From assembly GCA_019637295.1 (NCBI GenBank), contig JAHBVX010000003.1, positions 496,001-560,000 on the forward strand: a stretch of DNA of 64,000 nt, given 5' to 3'. A program made the position numbers and the translations under genes. The DNA comes from Polyangiaceae bacterium. Lineage in GTDB: Bacteria > Myxococcota_A > Polyangia > Polyangiales > Polyangiaceae. The notes below the pieces were generated by a model. The model had not been told where the DNA came from. It did no database searches and saw nothing but the letters and a program-made list of their open reading frames with translations. Positions 50,374 through 58,998 of the stretch are shown piece by piece (the first letter of the stretch is position 1; the number at the start of each line of letters is the position of its first letter).

Positions 50374-51987
50374 ATGTCGCACACCACCCGTCACCTGCTC
50401 CTGACCGCCACCCTGCTCGCCGGCCTCACCGCCTGCGGCTCCGACGACCCCGCGGGAGGGACCGGCACCGGGGCGGTGGGCGGCGGCGCGGCCGCGGGCG
50501 CGAGCGGCGCTTCGGGTGCTGGCGGCGTGGGCGCCGGCGGGTGGTCAGGGAGCGGTGGCTCGACCGCCACGGGCGGCGCGGCGGGCTCGAGCGGCGCAGC
50601 CGGAGGCGGTGGCGACGCCGGCTCTGGCCTGGGCGGCGCGGGAACGGGGGGCGGCGCCGGCAGCGCAGGCACCGGCGGCGCCGGCACGGGCGGCACGGGC
50701 ACCGGCGGCACCGGCGGCGCCGGCACGGGCGGCAGCGGCACCGGGGGCACGGGCACCGGGGGCACCGGCGGCGCCCCGTATCAGTGCGTCGCCGGCTTCG
50801 ACACGTCGCTGCCGGGCTCGGGACCAACCCCCGCGCTGAACCAGCCCTTCACCGATCCGAACTACGCCACGACGGTTCGCCGGGTGACAGACCCGTCACA
50901 GATCACCGACACCAACACCAACGTCAGCTGGGTACGCCATGAGTACTCGCGTCGCCCCGCGTTCAACGTCGACTCGACGCGTGTGCTGCAGTGGTCATCC
51001 AACGGCTGGTGGCGCCTCTACTCGCTCGATGCGCAAGGCAGCATGGCCTTCGTCAAGTCCCTGAACGCTGGCAGCACCATCGAGCCGAACTGGCACCCGA
51101 CCAACCCGAACCGGTTCTACATGTTTCATCCGGATGGCAAGGGATTGACCATCCGCGAGTACGACGTCGTCTCCAACGCCATCACCACGAAGGTGGACCT
51201 GGGCACTCGCATCAAGGCCCTCTTCCCCACCGCCGCCCACATGTGGACTCGGGGCGAGGGTCGCCCCTCGCAAGACGGCCGCTACTGGTGCATGCAGATC
51301 GAGACCCAGGCATCCGGCATGCTGGGCATCGTCACCTATGACATGCAGACGGATCAGATCCTCGGCTCCCTGGCCACCACGGACCGCCCGGATCACGTCT
51401 CCATGAGCCCCCTGGGCAACTACTGCGTGCCGTCCTGGACCAGCTCGAAGGGGACCCGGGCCTACAGCCGAAACTTGCAGACCTTCGTCCAGCTGCACAC
51501 CCAGTCCGAGCACAGCGACCTCGGCGTCACCAAGGACGGCAAGGAGGTCTACATCTACGCCGACTACTCGGCCGGACCCCACGGCGGCAACGTGACCATG
51601 GTCGACATGGCGACCGGCACCGGCACCAAGCTGTTCCCGCTGTACGGCTCGGGCAGCTCGTCCACGGCGATCCACCTCAGCGCCACGTCCTTCAATCGGC
51701 CCGGCTACGTCGTCGCGTCCACCTACTACTGCCGGCAAGGCGGACAGAACTGCAACGCGAGCAGCCAGTGGTTCAAGGACAAGGTGTTCGTCGTGGAGCT
51801 GAAGGCCAGTCCGAAGCTCTGTAACCTGGCCCACACGCGCGGCACGGACGCGGGCTACTTCTCGTCGCCGCAGGCCGTGGCCAACCGTGACCTGACCCGA
51901 GTCTTGTTCGCGTCCACCTGGGGTGGTCAGAGCGAGAGCGCCGTGCGCGACTACCTCATCCAGCTCCCGTCGAACGCCTTTCCGTGA
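50374..51987 (+). CDS. Lipoprotein with Gly/Thr-rich linker and beta-propeller-like domain
   Basis: 537 aa. Signal LLLTATLLAGLTAC is a lipobox; residues about 28-135 are almost only Gly, Ala, Ser and Thr, coded by GGC/ACC microsatellite-like DNA (50455-50780). The remaining 400 residues have WD40/YncE-like beta strands (STRVLQWSSNGWWRLYSLDA; ADGKEVYIYADYSAGPHGG in modified form; VAVANRDLTRVLFAS). Such linker-plus-propeller proteins are typical surface proteins of Polyangia. The ligand is unknown. Confidence 0.8.
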   Translation: MSHTTRHLLLTATLLAGLTACGSDDPAGGTGTGAVGGGAAAGASGASGAGGVGAGGWSGSGGSTATGGAAGSSGAAGGGGDAGSGLGGAGTGGGAGSAGTGGAGTGGTGTGGTGGAGTGGSGTGGTGTGGTGGAPYQCVAGFDTSLPGSGPTPALNQPFTDPNYATTVRRVTDPSQITDTNTNVSWVRHEYSRRPAFNVDSTRVLQWSSNGWWRLYSLDAQGSMAFVKSLNAGSTIEPNWHPTNPNRFYMFHPDGKGLTIREYDVVSNAITTKVDLGTRIKALFPTAAHMWTRGEGRPSQDGRYWCMQIETQASGMLGIVTYDMQTDQILGSLATTDRPDHVSMSPLGNYCVPSWTSSKGTRAYSRNLQTFVQLHTQSEHSDLGVTKDGKEVYIYADYSAGPHGGNVTMVDMATGTGTKLFPLYGSGSSSTAIHLSATSFNRPGYVVASTYYCRQGGQNCNASSQWFKDKVFVVELKASPKLCNLAHTRGTDAGYFSSPQAVANRDLTRVLFASTWGGQSESAVRDYLIQLPSNAFP

Positions 51988-52002
51988 GCGACGTGGGCGA
52001 GC

Positions 52003-53376
52003 TTGCCGGTCCGGCGCGGGAGCGGCACGATCGACGTCGTGTCCTTCTGGTACGGACTGAACGGGACCGGCGTCACCATCGCGAACCTCGAGGGTGGCTC
52101 ACCCGACTCCTGGGCGAACCTGGTCCCGACCGGGAGTTGCACGACGAACAAGTGCGCCTGCGTCAACGGCAAGACTGGACCCCACTCTCGAACCACACAA
52201 GGAGTCATGCGCAACGCGGTCACGACCTGGAGAGGCAGCGCCAGCGACGCCACGGTGCTGGCCGCCAACTTCGACGAGGCTGTAGGCTGCTCGTTCACCG
52301 CTGCCGTGAACTGGGCCGTAGGCAAGGGCGCCAACGTCTTCAGTCGCTCGGGACGTTGTGACTGTGTGAGCGACTGGCCGCACTTGCCGACATGCACCAA
52401 CCCGGGGCGCCTGCTGGACTACGTCGCAACCGTGTCGCCCTACCCGCTCGTTGCCTGTGCGTCGGGCAATGCGCTCCCCGTCTCGCAGGGCGGCGACGGC
52501 GAGGGCAGCGACGAGGACTCCAAGGCGGCCGTGTACAACGGGATCGGGGTAACGGGGGCGGAGCCGGACACCGCCTCGAGAGCTGCCCTCACGCGCTACG
52601 TCCCCGGTCAGACCCAGAATCGCGTGGGCGGAGCGAATGGTTGGGAGCTGCCGGGCATCGCTGCCCCGGCTCGCAACCTCGACACCGCCGGGATGAACCC
52701 GGGGCAGGTTGACCAGGTCAGCGCCACGAGCGCGGCCACGCCGGTGGTCGCTGGCATCGCCGCCTCGATGATGGAGTTGAACCCCGCCGTGAAAGTCCGC
52801 CCGGAGGTGCTCATCCCGGGCTTGATGGTGTCCGCCGACGAGAACGTGGACGACGATCTTGGCGGCGTCTGGCCCATGAACCTGCACGACGGCCGCGATG
52901 ACCACGATGGCGCTGGCGTCGTCAATGCCGTGGGCGCGTACTGGGTGCTGCGGCCCGCCGCCAAGATGAACGGCGGCAACACCGCGGTGCCGTACGGTCA
53001 CGACTTCGGAGGCGTCACGAGTGCGGGCCTGCCTCAGGGCCAGTGGTACGGAGAGATCTGGAACGCGAGCGTCCCCGCAGGCGCCACTTTGCGCGTCGGC
53101 CTCATGCTGATGGCCAAGGCAACGTGCGGCTCTCCGGCTACCCAGACGAACTGCAACCCGCAGACCCACCCGTTCGCTTGGCTCGCGTTCACCCGCAACG
53201 GCTCTTCAGTCAGCGGCTCCGCCAATGCGTACAACAACATCCAGTTCGCGGGCTACAAGAACACCAGCGGCGCGACGGAGACCATCCAGATCAAGTTCAT
53301 GGTGCTGGACTGGAACGGCATCACCTCTCCCACCTACTGGGGAATCGCATGGACGGCACAAGGTACCGGCAACTGA
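52003..53376 (+). CDS. Subtilase-like (S8) protein lacking signal peptide, possibly truncated
   Basis: 457 aa from a TTG start. GTGVTIANLEGGSPDSW occupies the first catalytic strand with Glu where subtilisins have Asp; HSRTTQGVM has the His; ACASGNALP the oxyanion Asn; SATSAATPVVAGIAASM the Ser. So the E-H-N-S set of some S8 subgroups is present. A beta-rich C-terminal domain (VPAGATLRVGLMLMAKATCG) follows. No export signal precedes the protease domain, and only 15 bases separate it from the previous stop, so the N-terminus seems to have been lost. Confidence 0.65.
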   Translation: MPVRRGSGTIDVVSFWYGLNGTGVTIANLEGGSPDSWANLVPTGSCTTNKCACVNGKTGPHSRTTQGVMRNAVTTWRGSASDATVLAANFDEAVGCSFTAAVNWAVGKGANVFSRSGRCDCVSDWPHLPTCTNPGRLLDYVATVSPYPLVACASGNALPVSQGGDGEGSDEDSKAAVYNGIGVTGAEPDTASRAALTRYVPGQTQNRVGGANGWELPGIAAPARNLDTAGMNPGQVDQVSATSAATPVVAGIAASMMELNPAVKVRPEVLIPGLMVSADENVDDDLGGVWPMNLHDGRDDHDGAGVVNAVGAYWVLRPAAKMNGGNTAVPYGHDFGGVTSAGLPQGQWYGEIWNASVPAGATLRVGLMLMAKATCGSPATQTNCNPQTHPFAWLAFTRNGSSVSGSANAYNNIQFAGYKNTSGATETIQIKFMVLDWNGITSPTYWGIAWTAQGTGN

Positions 53377-54050
53377 AGCCTGCAACCCGAAGGTCGCTCG
53401 TCGCCGCGCTCGTGGCGCTGACCCTCGCGTTCGCATGCAGCTCCCCCAGCGATTCCGCGACCCCGGATGCATCGGCAGGCAGCGGGGGGACTGGCGCAGC
53501 CGCCGGTGCCGGCGGCGTGGACGCCAGCTCTGGCGGCGTGAGCGGCGGCGGGACGGGAGGTGCGGCGGGCTATGCCTTTGGACACTGCACTCCACCGACG
53601 CCGAGCAGTTGCACGTTCGAGGCGACGTGCAACCTTCTGGGCTGTGGCAAGCCGTGGAGCCGACTCGACTCGGCGGGATGCCTGCGGTCGGAGTGCTTGG
53701 GAGACGATGACTGCGGCGACGAGGAGCGCTGCATCGCTGCGGCGCTCGTTGCTCCAGGCTGCCACTGGTCGGGTTGGGAAGGTGGATGCGGGCTGGACGA
53801 AAAGGGAGAGTGTACCTGCGTTCACACGTTCGACTGCCTTGGCCCGTTGCTGTGCGTACCTGTGGAGATTGCACCACCGCAGGCGGACTGTGCCATCTCG
53901 TCACAGGTGACGTGCCCCGAATTGTGGGACGCCATGGGCGCTCTGAAGTCCTGGCTCCAACACCCGAAAGTCGGGGCCACGCTGAAGGACGCCATGCAAT
54001 CTTGCCACGACAAGCTGACGCTGGAGGCGATGACGTTGGGTTGCGAGTGA
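53349..54050 (+). CDS. Cys-rich lipoprotein, unknown function
   Basis: 233 aa; the ATG lies 28 bases inside the end of the subtilase-like frame. The basic leader RYRQLKPATRRS and hydrophobic core end in the lipobox LAFAC; a Gly/Ala/Ser linker (residues about 40-75) precedes a Cys-rich domain (CTFEATCNLLGCGKPWSRLD; CLGDDDCGDEERC; CTCVHTFDCLGPLLC). The tail is a helix ending in a Cys. It resembles other lipoproteins in the window only in plan. A 15-base tandem duplication of GGCGGCGGCGCGTGC lies just after the stop (near 54062-54095). Confidence 0.7.
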   Translation: MDGTRYRQLKPATRRSLVAALVALTLAFACSSPSDSATPDASAGSGGTGAAAGAGGVDASSGGVSGGGTGGAAGYAFGHCTPPTPSSCTFEATCNLLGCGKPWSRLDSAGCLRSECLGDDDCGDEERCIAAALVAPGCHWSGWEGGCGLDEKGECTCVHTFDCLGPLLCVPVEIAPPQADCAISSQVTCPELWDAMGALKSWLQHPKVGATLKDAMQSCHDKLTLEAMTLGCE

Positions 54051-54124
54051 AGGGCTGTCGAGGCGGCGGCGCGTGCGGCGGCGGCGCGTGCGCGTAGGAG
54101 AATCGGTGCGACCAGGCAAAAGCA

Positions 54125-54618
54125 GTGAGCGCTCTCACCCTCACTGCGTCGGGACCGCTTCGCTGGAATCACGACCCCGACGCAGTCGACGTACCGCTGC
54201 CCACCTTCGACCTGTTTGCCCCCATCGGCACGGCGTACCAGAGCAGCGGAGCGAAGGCGGTCGTCTGGCTCGAGCTGAGCGATGCACCAACGTTCTCGAC
54301 GGCAGGTTACTTCGCGCGGGTGGAGCTGAACATCGACTGGTTTCAGCGCGTCAACTGCGCCCCGGCGGGCTTCGCGCGGCTTCTGGGAGATGCTCGCGCC
54401 CGCGCCGGAGGCCTACGACGACGCCTACACGCCCCTGCCGTTGAACTTGCCTGGGCAGTGCGGTGGCGCGTGGCAGTGCGAGTGGATCCCTGGCGCGCCC
54501 GTCACGGCGGCGCGCGGCGCCAGCCGGAGCACGGCGCTCGAAGACGTGCGCGCGGACTACCGTTCGACCACGCACAGCGGTGACGAGGGCTACTTGAAGG
54601 TCCGCTGCCCGCCGAGCC
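54125..54618 (+). pseudogene. Frameshifted gene relic, unknown family
   Basis: From GTG 54125 one frame reads VSALTLTASGPLRWNHDPDA through FARVELNIDWFQRVNCAPAGFAR (about 54380) and then loses sense (ARARAGGLRRRL). The frame one base over continues sensibly as FWEMLAPAPEAYDDAYTPLP, then GQCGGAWQCEWIPGAPVTAA and GDEGYLKVRC. Removing one C near 54379 in GCGCGGCTTCTGG would join them. In the second frame no stop occurs before the convergent SDR gene, so the 3' end is also missing. I do not recognise the domain. Confidence 0.5.
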
Positions 54619-55545
54619 TCAGCTGTGCGCGTGCGCCGGAGGCGACGCCGCCGTGCGCTTGCTCGCTGGCAGGGTCCGCGGCACCGCGCGGGCAGCGCCC
54701 AGGCCCAGCATCCAACCGAACAGCGCGTCCACCGCGGGGGTGGGCAGCCAGGAGAGCATGAACAAGCTCAGCCGTGAGCTCAGGGGCATGACGTAGCGGA
54801 CGCGCGGGCGCCGCGCGAACACGGCGTGCGCGATGGCGCGCGCGACGTCCCGAGGTTCTCCGGAGAAGCGATCCGTCTGGGCGCGGATCTGCTCGGCGCG
54901 TTCGTAGACCGCTGCCCAGGGTGACGTCGGGTCCTTGTACTGTTCGACGTAGCTCATGCTGTGATCGGCAAACTCGGTCTTGATCGGGCCCGGCTCGATC
55001 AGCGACACGCGCACACCGAGCGGCGCGAGCTCGCGCCGCAGCGCGTCCGACAGGGACTCGACCGCGTACTTGGTGGAGTTGTACGCGCCGAAGAAGGGCA
55101 GCGTGAGCCGGCCGCCGATGCTGCTCACGTTGATGAGCCGCCCCTGCCCTCGCTCGACCATCTGCGGCACGAAGGCGCGCGTCACGGCCATGAGCCCGAA
55201 CACGTTGGTGTCGTACTGACGGCGCAGATCCGCGTCGGTGGTCTCGAGGGTGGGCGCGACCATGCCGTAGCCCGCGTTGTTGACCAGCGCGTCGAGGCCG
55301 CGCCCCTCGCTGAGGCGCAGCACCTCGTCCCGTGCCCGCTCGATGGAGCCCGCGTCGGTGACGTCGAGCTCGACCACGTCGAGGCGCAGGCCGTGAGCCT
55401 CGGCCTTCAGCGCGTCGAGCCGCTCTCGGCGTCGGCCGGCGGCGATGACGTGCGCGCCCCGGCGCGCGAGCTCGAGCGCGGTCTCGTAGCCGATGCCCGC
55501 GGTGGCGCCGGTGATCAGGACGACGGGGGTCTGGGACTGGGTCAT
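54619..55545 (-). CDS. Short-chain dehydrogenase/reductase
   Basis: 308 aa. TGATAGIGYETALELARRGA is the nucleotide-binding TGxxxGIG motif, NNAGYG the stabilising NNAG, and YNSTKYAVES the catalytic YxxxK with Ser in NVSSIGG. A C-terminal hydrophobic segment (LSLFMLSWLPTPAVDALFGWMLGL) may associate with the membrane, as in the DltE/YusZ-like SDRs. ATG 55545 has AGGAGG nine bases upstream. A TetR operator 25 bases upstream and the adjacent TetR gene suggest it is the regulated target. Confidence 0.92.
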   Translation of the reverse strand: MTQSQTPVVLITGATAGIGYETALELARRGAHVIAAGRRRERLDALKAEAHGLRLDVVELDVTDAGSIERARDEVLRLSEGRGLDALVNNAGYGMVAPTLETTDADLRRQYDTNVFGLMAVTRAFVPQMVERGQGRLINVSSIGGRLTLPFFGAYNSTKYAVESLSDALRRELAPLGVRVSLIEPGPIKTEFADHSMSYVEQYKDPTSPWAAVYERAEQIRAQTDRFSGEPRDVARAIAHAVFARRPRVRYVMPLSSRLSLFMLSWLPTPAVDALFGWMLGLGAARAVPRTLPASKRTAASPPAHAHS

Positions 55546-55569
55546 GGGATCTCCTCCTCTGTCTTTCAC

Positions 55570-55585
55570 GAATGAATGTTCATTT
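55570..55585. promoter_or_regulatory. TetR operator in front of the SDR gene
   Basis: GAATGAATGTTCATTT matches the palindrome at 56235-56250 at 14 of 16 positions. It lies in the SDR leader or promoter. Confidence 0.65.
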
Positions 55586-55639
55586 CACTTATTGACGTAC
55601 GAAATCCAGCAGTTCCGCGCCGAACCGGCAGGCTGCTGC

Positions 55640-56227
55640 TCAGCGACGGACGGCTTCCCAGGCGCAGGCTTCGGCTTCGGCCAAGAGCGCTGGCGTCAGC
55701 ACGAGCTGACCGGCCATTTGCGCCTTGGTCAGCCCGAGAAACGCGCCATAAACCAGGGCAATCACGGCCTTGGGGTCGAGGGGCTTGATGACCTGCTGCG
55801 CCTGGGCGCTCTGCACGTAGAGCACCACGGGCTCGAGGGACTGCAGCTCGAGGGCCCGGCTCTCGTCGTCGAGGTAGGGACCATGCAGGTGCAGCTCGAG
55901 GAACTGCGTCGACTGGGGGTGCTCCTCGTAGAAGCGCGCGAGCCGGAACCACAACGCCCGGAACTGCTCCCGGTGCGGGGCGTCGACCGCCACGCCGTCG
56001 AGCAGCGCGAGCATGAATCGCCGCTTCTCTCGGCGAAACAGCGCGTTGACCAGCGCCTCTTTGCTGTCGAAGTAGCGGTACAGGGTGCCCGCCGCCAGCT
56101 TGGCGCGTTGGGCGACCTCCGGGACGGTCGTGCCGTGGTAGCCCTGGCTGGCGAACAGGCCGAGGGCCGCGTCGAGGATGGCCTCGGCGCGATCCCCAGG
56201 CTCACGCTGCGAAACAGGACTCGGCAC
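55640..56227 (-). CDS. TetR-family regulator of the SDR gene
   Basis: 195 aa from GTG 56227. The helix-turn-helix is ILDAALGLFASQGYHGTTVPEVAQRAKLAAGTLYRYFDSKEAL, a classic TetR motif; the ligand domain ends VYGAFLGLTKAQMAGQL. An ATG at 56248 in frame would add seven residues but lies inside the operator/-10 box of the promoter, so the message probably starts downstream of it. Matching operators in front of this gene and the SDR gene indicate repression of both. Fatty-acid or envelope stress ligands are possible but unproven. Confidence 0.9.
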   Translation of the reverse strand: MPSPVSQREPGDRAEAILDAALGLFASQGYHGTTVPEVAQRAKLAAGTLYRYFDSKEALVNALFRREKRRFMLALLDGVAVDAPHREQFRALWFRLARFYEEHPQSTQFLELHLHGPYLDDESRALELQSLEPVVLYVQSAQAQQVIKPLDPKAVIALVYGAFLGLTKAQMAGQLVLTPALLAEAEACAWEAVRR

Positions 56228-56234
56228 GGCGAGC

Positions 56235-56266
56235 GAATGAATATTCATTCACGCTCTGGCTGTCAA
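56235..56266 (-). promoter_or_regulatory. TetR promoter with perfect operator palindrome
   Basis: GAATGAATATTCATTC (56235-56250) is a perfect 16-base palindrome. On the minus strand TTGACA (56266-56261), 17 bases, TATTCA (56243-56238) form a near-consensus promoter whose -10 lies within the palindrome, so bound repressor would block RNA polymerase. Start of transcription is expected near 56231. Confidence 0.75.
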
Positions 56267-56318
56267 CCGCTTTGGTCGGTGAGACGCGATTTTTCGTCGG
56301 GGAGCGAGCGAGACGGGC

Positions 56319-56819
56319 TCAGTAGCCGCCCGTTCTGCTCCGGGCGCCAGCCTCGAGCACGGAGTGCACGAAGCCCAAGACGCCGTCGGGCGTCCAGCTG
56401 CCCGCCGGCGCGTGGAGCGAGAGCTCCGCGTCGCTGAGCAGGCGCTGGATCTCGAGCACGTCGAACCAGGTGCCGTGCGCCGAGCAGACGTCGAGCTCGA
56501 CGCTCGCCGGCGTGCTGACGGCGACGAGGCGCGCGCGGCACACCGGGCAGAGCATCTCGCCCCGCGCCTCTGAGGGGACGCGGTACGCGCTCGAGTCATC
56601 CGCGACCTTCGGCGCGCGCTCGAGCGCGTGCCGCGCGGCCAGGCGTATCAGCGCGAGCGCCTGCGGCGACGCGCACACCTTCGCGATGCGCGTGGAGCCC
56701 TCGTTGTCGAGCCATACGCCGCCGCAGCTCAGACAGCCAGTCACGTGCATGTCCGGAGCAGACGCGACCGCAAGCGGCGCGTCGCAGCGCGGACATGCCA
56801 GCGGCACGCTCTCGCTCAC
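56319..56819 (-). CDS. Zinc-ribbon (TFIIB-type) domain protein
   Basis: 166 aa. Two zinc-finger halves: CPRCDAPL with CLSCGGVWLD (residues about 9-38) and CPVCRARL with CSAHGTWFD (near 92-122), the zf-TFIIB pattern CPxC-x(n)-CxxCGGxWfD and a second, degenerate one where the last Cys is His. The tail is amphipathic. GTG 56819 shares GTGA with the preceding lipoprotein stop. Function is unknown for the family. Confidence 0.82.
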   Translation of the reverse strand: MSESVPLACPRCDAPLAVASAPDMHVTGCLSCGGVWLDNEGSTRIAKVCASPQALALIRLAARHALERAPKVADDSSAYRVPSEARGEMLCPVCRARLVAVSTPASVELDVCSAHGTWFDVLEIQRLLSDAELSLHAPAGSWTPDGVLGFVHSVLEAGARSRTGGY

Positions 56820-57793
56820 TGATACGAGACCGTGACGCTGGCGTCCCGCGGCGCGCCGGTAGGACCGTAGCCGGCGGTCAGCTCGTAGTGCGCGCCCGCG
56901 CCGCAGGTGACGGTCTTGTGCTGCGCCGAGGTCTCCGCCTTGGTGCAGGTCGCGGGCAGCGTGCCCTCGTTTACCGAGCCGGGCGTGCCGGACTTGAGGG
57001 TGAGGGCGTAGCCGCCGGCTTGCGGGAAGACCGCATTGATGCCGCCGGAGGCGCTCAGGATGCGTCCGCCGCCCGCCGCCGTGCGCGCGAGGCGCACCGA
57101 CACCGCCGGGCCGCTGGCGCTGTGACTGCTCCCTCGGCTCGTGATTTGGACGCTGTCGCTCACGTCGAATACGCTGACGGCGGCGCCGCAGTCCACGCTG
57201 GTGCGAACGACCGACGGCGCCCCTTGCACGAAGCACGCGCCGAGGGTGCTCTTGTTGGTGAGGGTGACGGCGGACGCCCGACCGACGCCGTCGACGCGCA
57301 CGTCGAACTGATTGACCGGTCCGTTGCCGTGGTTGACGATGGTGAGGGCGCCGTCGAAGCTGTCCGGCAGCCGCACGATCACGTCCGCGCCGAGGCCGTT
57401 GGTGCCGCCCTCGCGCGTGGAGCTGACGATCAGCCCGTTCTGCATCACGGCGGCGACGCGCAGGTTCTCGGCGAGCTGCTTGTCCGCCACGGGCTTCTCG
57501 TCGTAGCCGGCGAAGGCGAACGGTCGAAACTCGACCTCGACCTTGCCGCTGCCGCTGCGCGCGACGGAGACGTTGCCGTAGTTCACGTCGATGGTCACGG
57601 GCATGCCGGCCGTCGCGTCGAAGGCCTGGGGCGCCGGCGGCGCGCCGTCGAACCGCTTCAGGCTCTTGGCCACGCACTTGGTGCCGGACCCATCCTCGAT
57701 GCAGTGCACCGCGCACCCGGCCGACAGCGCGCCGTGGCCAATGGCCAGCGCAAAGAAACCCACGCCCGCAAGCCCCAAAGCTCGATTCGTCAT
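56816..57793 (-). CDS. Lipoprotein with DUF4097-like beta-helix pattern
   Basis: 325 aa. Signal ending LSAGC lipobox, then C-x(10)-C near the N-terminus. The body is built from short alternating strands (VTIDVNYGNVSVARSGSGKVEVEF; ADVIVRLPDSFDGALTIVNHGNG; VSVFDVSDSVQITSRGSSH), the pattern of adhesin-like DUF4097 proteins. A single disulfide (TCTKAETSAQHKTVTC) lies near the C-terminus. Its stop overlaps the zinc-ribbon gene start. Confidence 0.78.
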   Translation of the reverse strand: MTNRALGLAGVGFFALAIGHGALSAGCAVHCIEDGSGTKCVAKSLKRFDGAPPAPQAFDATAGMPVTIDVNYGNVSVARSGSGKVEVEFRPFAFAGYDEKPVADKQLAENLRVAAVMQNGLIVSSTREGGTNGLGADVIVRLPDSFDGALTIVNHGNGPVNQFDVRVDGVGRASAVTLTNKSTLGACFVQGAPSVVRTSVDCGAAVSVFDVSDSVQITSRGSSHSASGPAVSVRLARTAAGGGRILSASGGINAVFPQAGGYALTLKSGTPGSVNEGTLPATCTKAETSAQHKTVTCGAGAHYELTAGYGPTGAPRDASVTVSYQ

Positions 57794-57879
57794 GGTGGAG
57801 GTTTACGGCAGACGGGCGGCGGCGGGAAGGCATTCACTCGCTGCCCCGGGCCGGACCGGACCGGGCCCGCCTCGGCGGC

Positions 57880-58932
57880 TCAGGGCGTCGTCCAGAAGTG
57901 GGCGTCGAAGGCGGCCGTATAGGCCGCGGGGCCGAAGCCCGGCTGCACGTGGCGGTAGTGGAAGCGGAGCAGCCGGCGGTCGAGCACCGACAGGGTCTGC
58001 GCGTTGCCGCCGCTCGAGCCCTTCGCGTAGAACACGCTGTCGGCGAACTCCGGGGAGTCGTTCGAGAGACCGAGGGACTGGGTGATCTCTTCGAAGGTGA
58101 AGTGACGCAGGGCGCCGCCGAACAATTTGTCACGCGCGAGCAGCACGTACGCTTTGTAGATGCGGTGCTGCGAGGTCCACTGGGTCCAGAAGTAGCCATG
58201 ATTTCCAGGGTAGACGGGGAAGCCCTTGGCCTGCCCGATGCTGGCGAACTCCGCGAGGGGGACGTAGTAGACCTCGATGCTCGCGCTGGTGTTTCCATCC
58301 GGGAGCAACGTCAGCGAGGAGCCCGCGGTCCGCAGCTCCGCGTCGAGCGCGCTGACGACCTCGACCAGGGGCGTGAGCTGCTGGGTCGTGCCGCGCAGCA
58401 CGCTGAGCGTGATGGGGCCGACGAAGCGCGCGCACACCTCGCCAGCGCCGCCAAACTCGGTGCCGAGGGCGACCTGCTTCGCCCAGCGCTTGGCGGCCGC
58501 TGCCTGGGCGGGAGAGGGCTGGGCAGCGGGCGGTGGCTTCGGGGGAGCCGTGGCCGGGGGCGGTATCTTCGGGGGCGGCGGGGGGTGCGGCGCCGAGGGA
58601 GTGGTGGGCGCCGGGGCCGGCTTTGGAGGCGGCACCTGCACAGGGGGCGGCAGCGGCGGAGGCGGCGCCTGCACCGGCGGCGCCGGCGCTGGTGCTGGTG
58701 ATGGCGGCGCGTGGGGCGGCGGACCGTACTGCGGCGGCGGACCGTACTGCGGCGGCGGACCGTACTGCGGCGGCGGACCGTACTGCGGCGGCGGACCGTA
58801 CTGCGGCGGCGGCTGGCCGTAGGTCGCCGCGTGCTGCGGCGGATACTGGACGCGTCGTCTCGGCGGCTCCGCGCAGGACAGCGTCACCGCCAGCGCCAGG
58901 GGAACGAGAGCGAGCCGCCGGCCGAGCACCAC
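57880..58932 (-). CDS. Pro-rich lipoprotein with DUF2927-like domain
   Basis: 350 aa from GTG 58932 (GTG 58965 is an alternative). The signal ends in the lipobox VTLSC. Residues about 35-150 are Pro/Ala/Gln-rich, starting with five exact PPQYGP repeats, long enough to cross the periplasm or wall layer. The C-terminal domain (HFTFEEITQSLGLSNDSPEF, SVLDRRLLRFHYRH) matches DUF2927, found in secreted proteins of unknown role. It has the look of a metalloprotease-like fold, but no HExxH motif is present. Confidence 0.78.
   Translation of the reverse strand: MVLGRRLALVPLALAVTLSCAEPPRRRVQYPPQHAATYGQPPPQYGPPPQYGPPPQYGPPPQYGPPPQYGPPPHAPPSPAPAPAPPVQAPPPPLPPPVQVPPPKPAPAPTTPSAPHPPPPPKIPPPATAPPKPPPAAQPSPAQAAAAKRWAKQVALGTEFGGAGEVCARFVGPITLSVLRGTTQQLTPLVEVVSALDAELRTAGSSLTLLPDGNTSASIEVYYVPLAEFASIGQAKGFPVYPGNHGYFWTQWTSQHRIYKAYVLLARDKLFGGALRHFTFEEITQSLGLSNDSPEFADSVFYAKGSSGGNAQTLSVLDRRLLRFHYRHVQPGFGPAAYTAAFDAHFWTTP
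58721..58810 (-). repeat. Five exact 18-base tandem repeats within the Pro-rich lipoprotein
   Basis: The unit GGACCGTACTGCGGCGGC occurs five times without a single difference and encodes PPQYGP on the minus strand. Identity at third positions shows recent expansion, and copy number may vary by slippage. Confidence 0.9.
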
Positions 58933-58998
58933 CGAGCAGTGTAGCGCGGCTCGCCGCCGGCGCACAGCACTCGCCGGTTCCGCGTCGAGCCAACAGTG

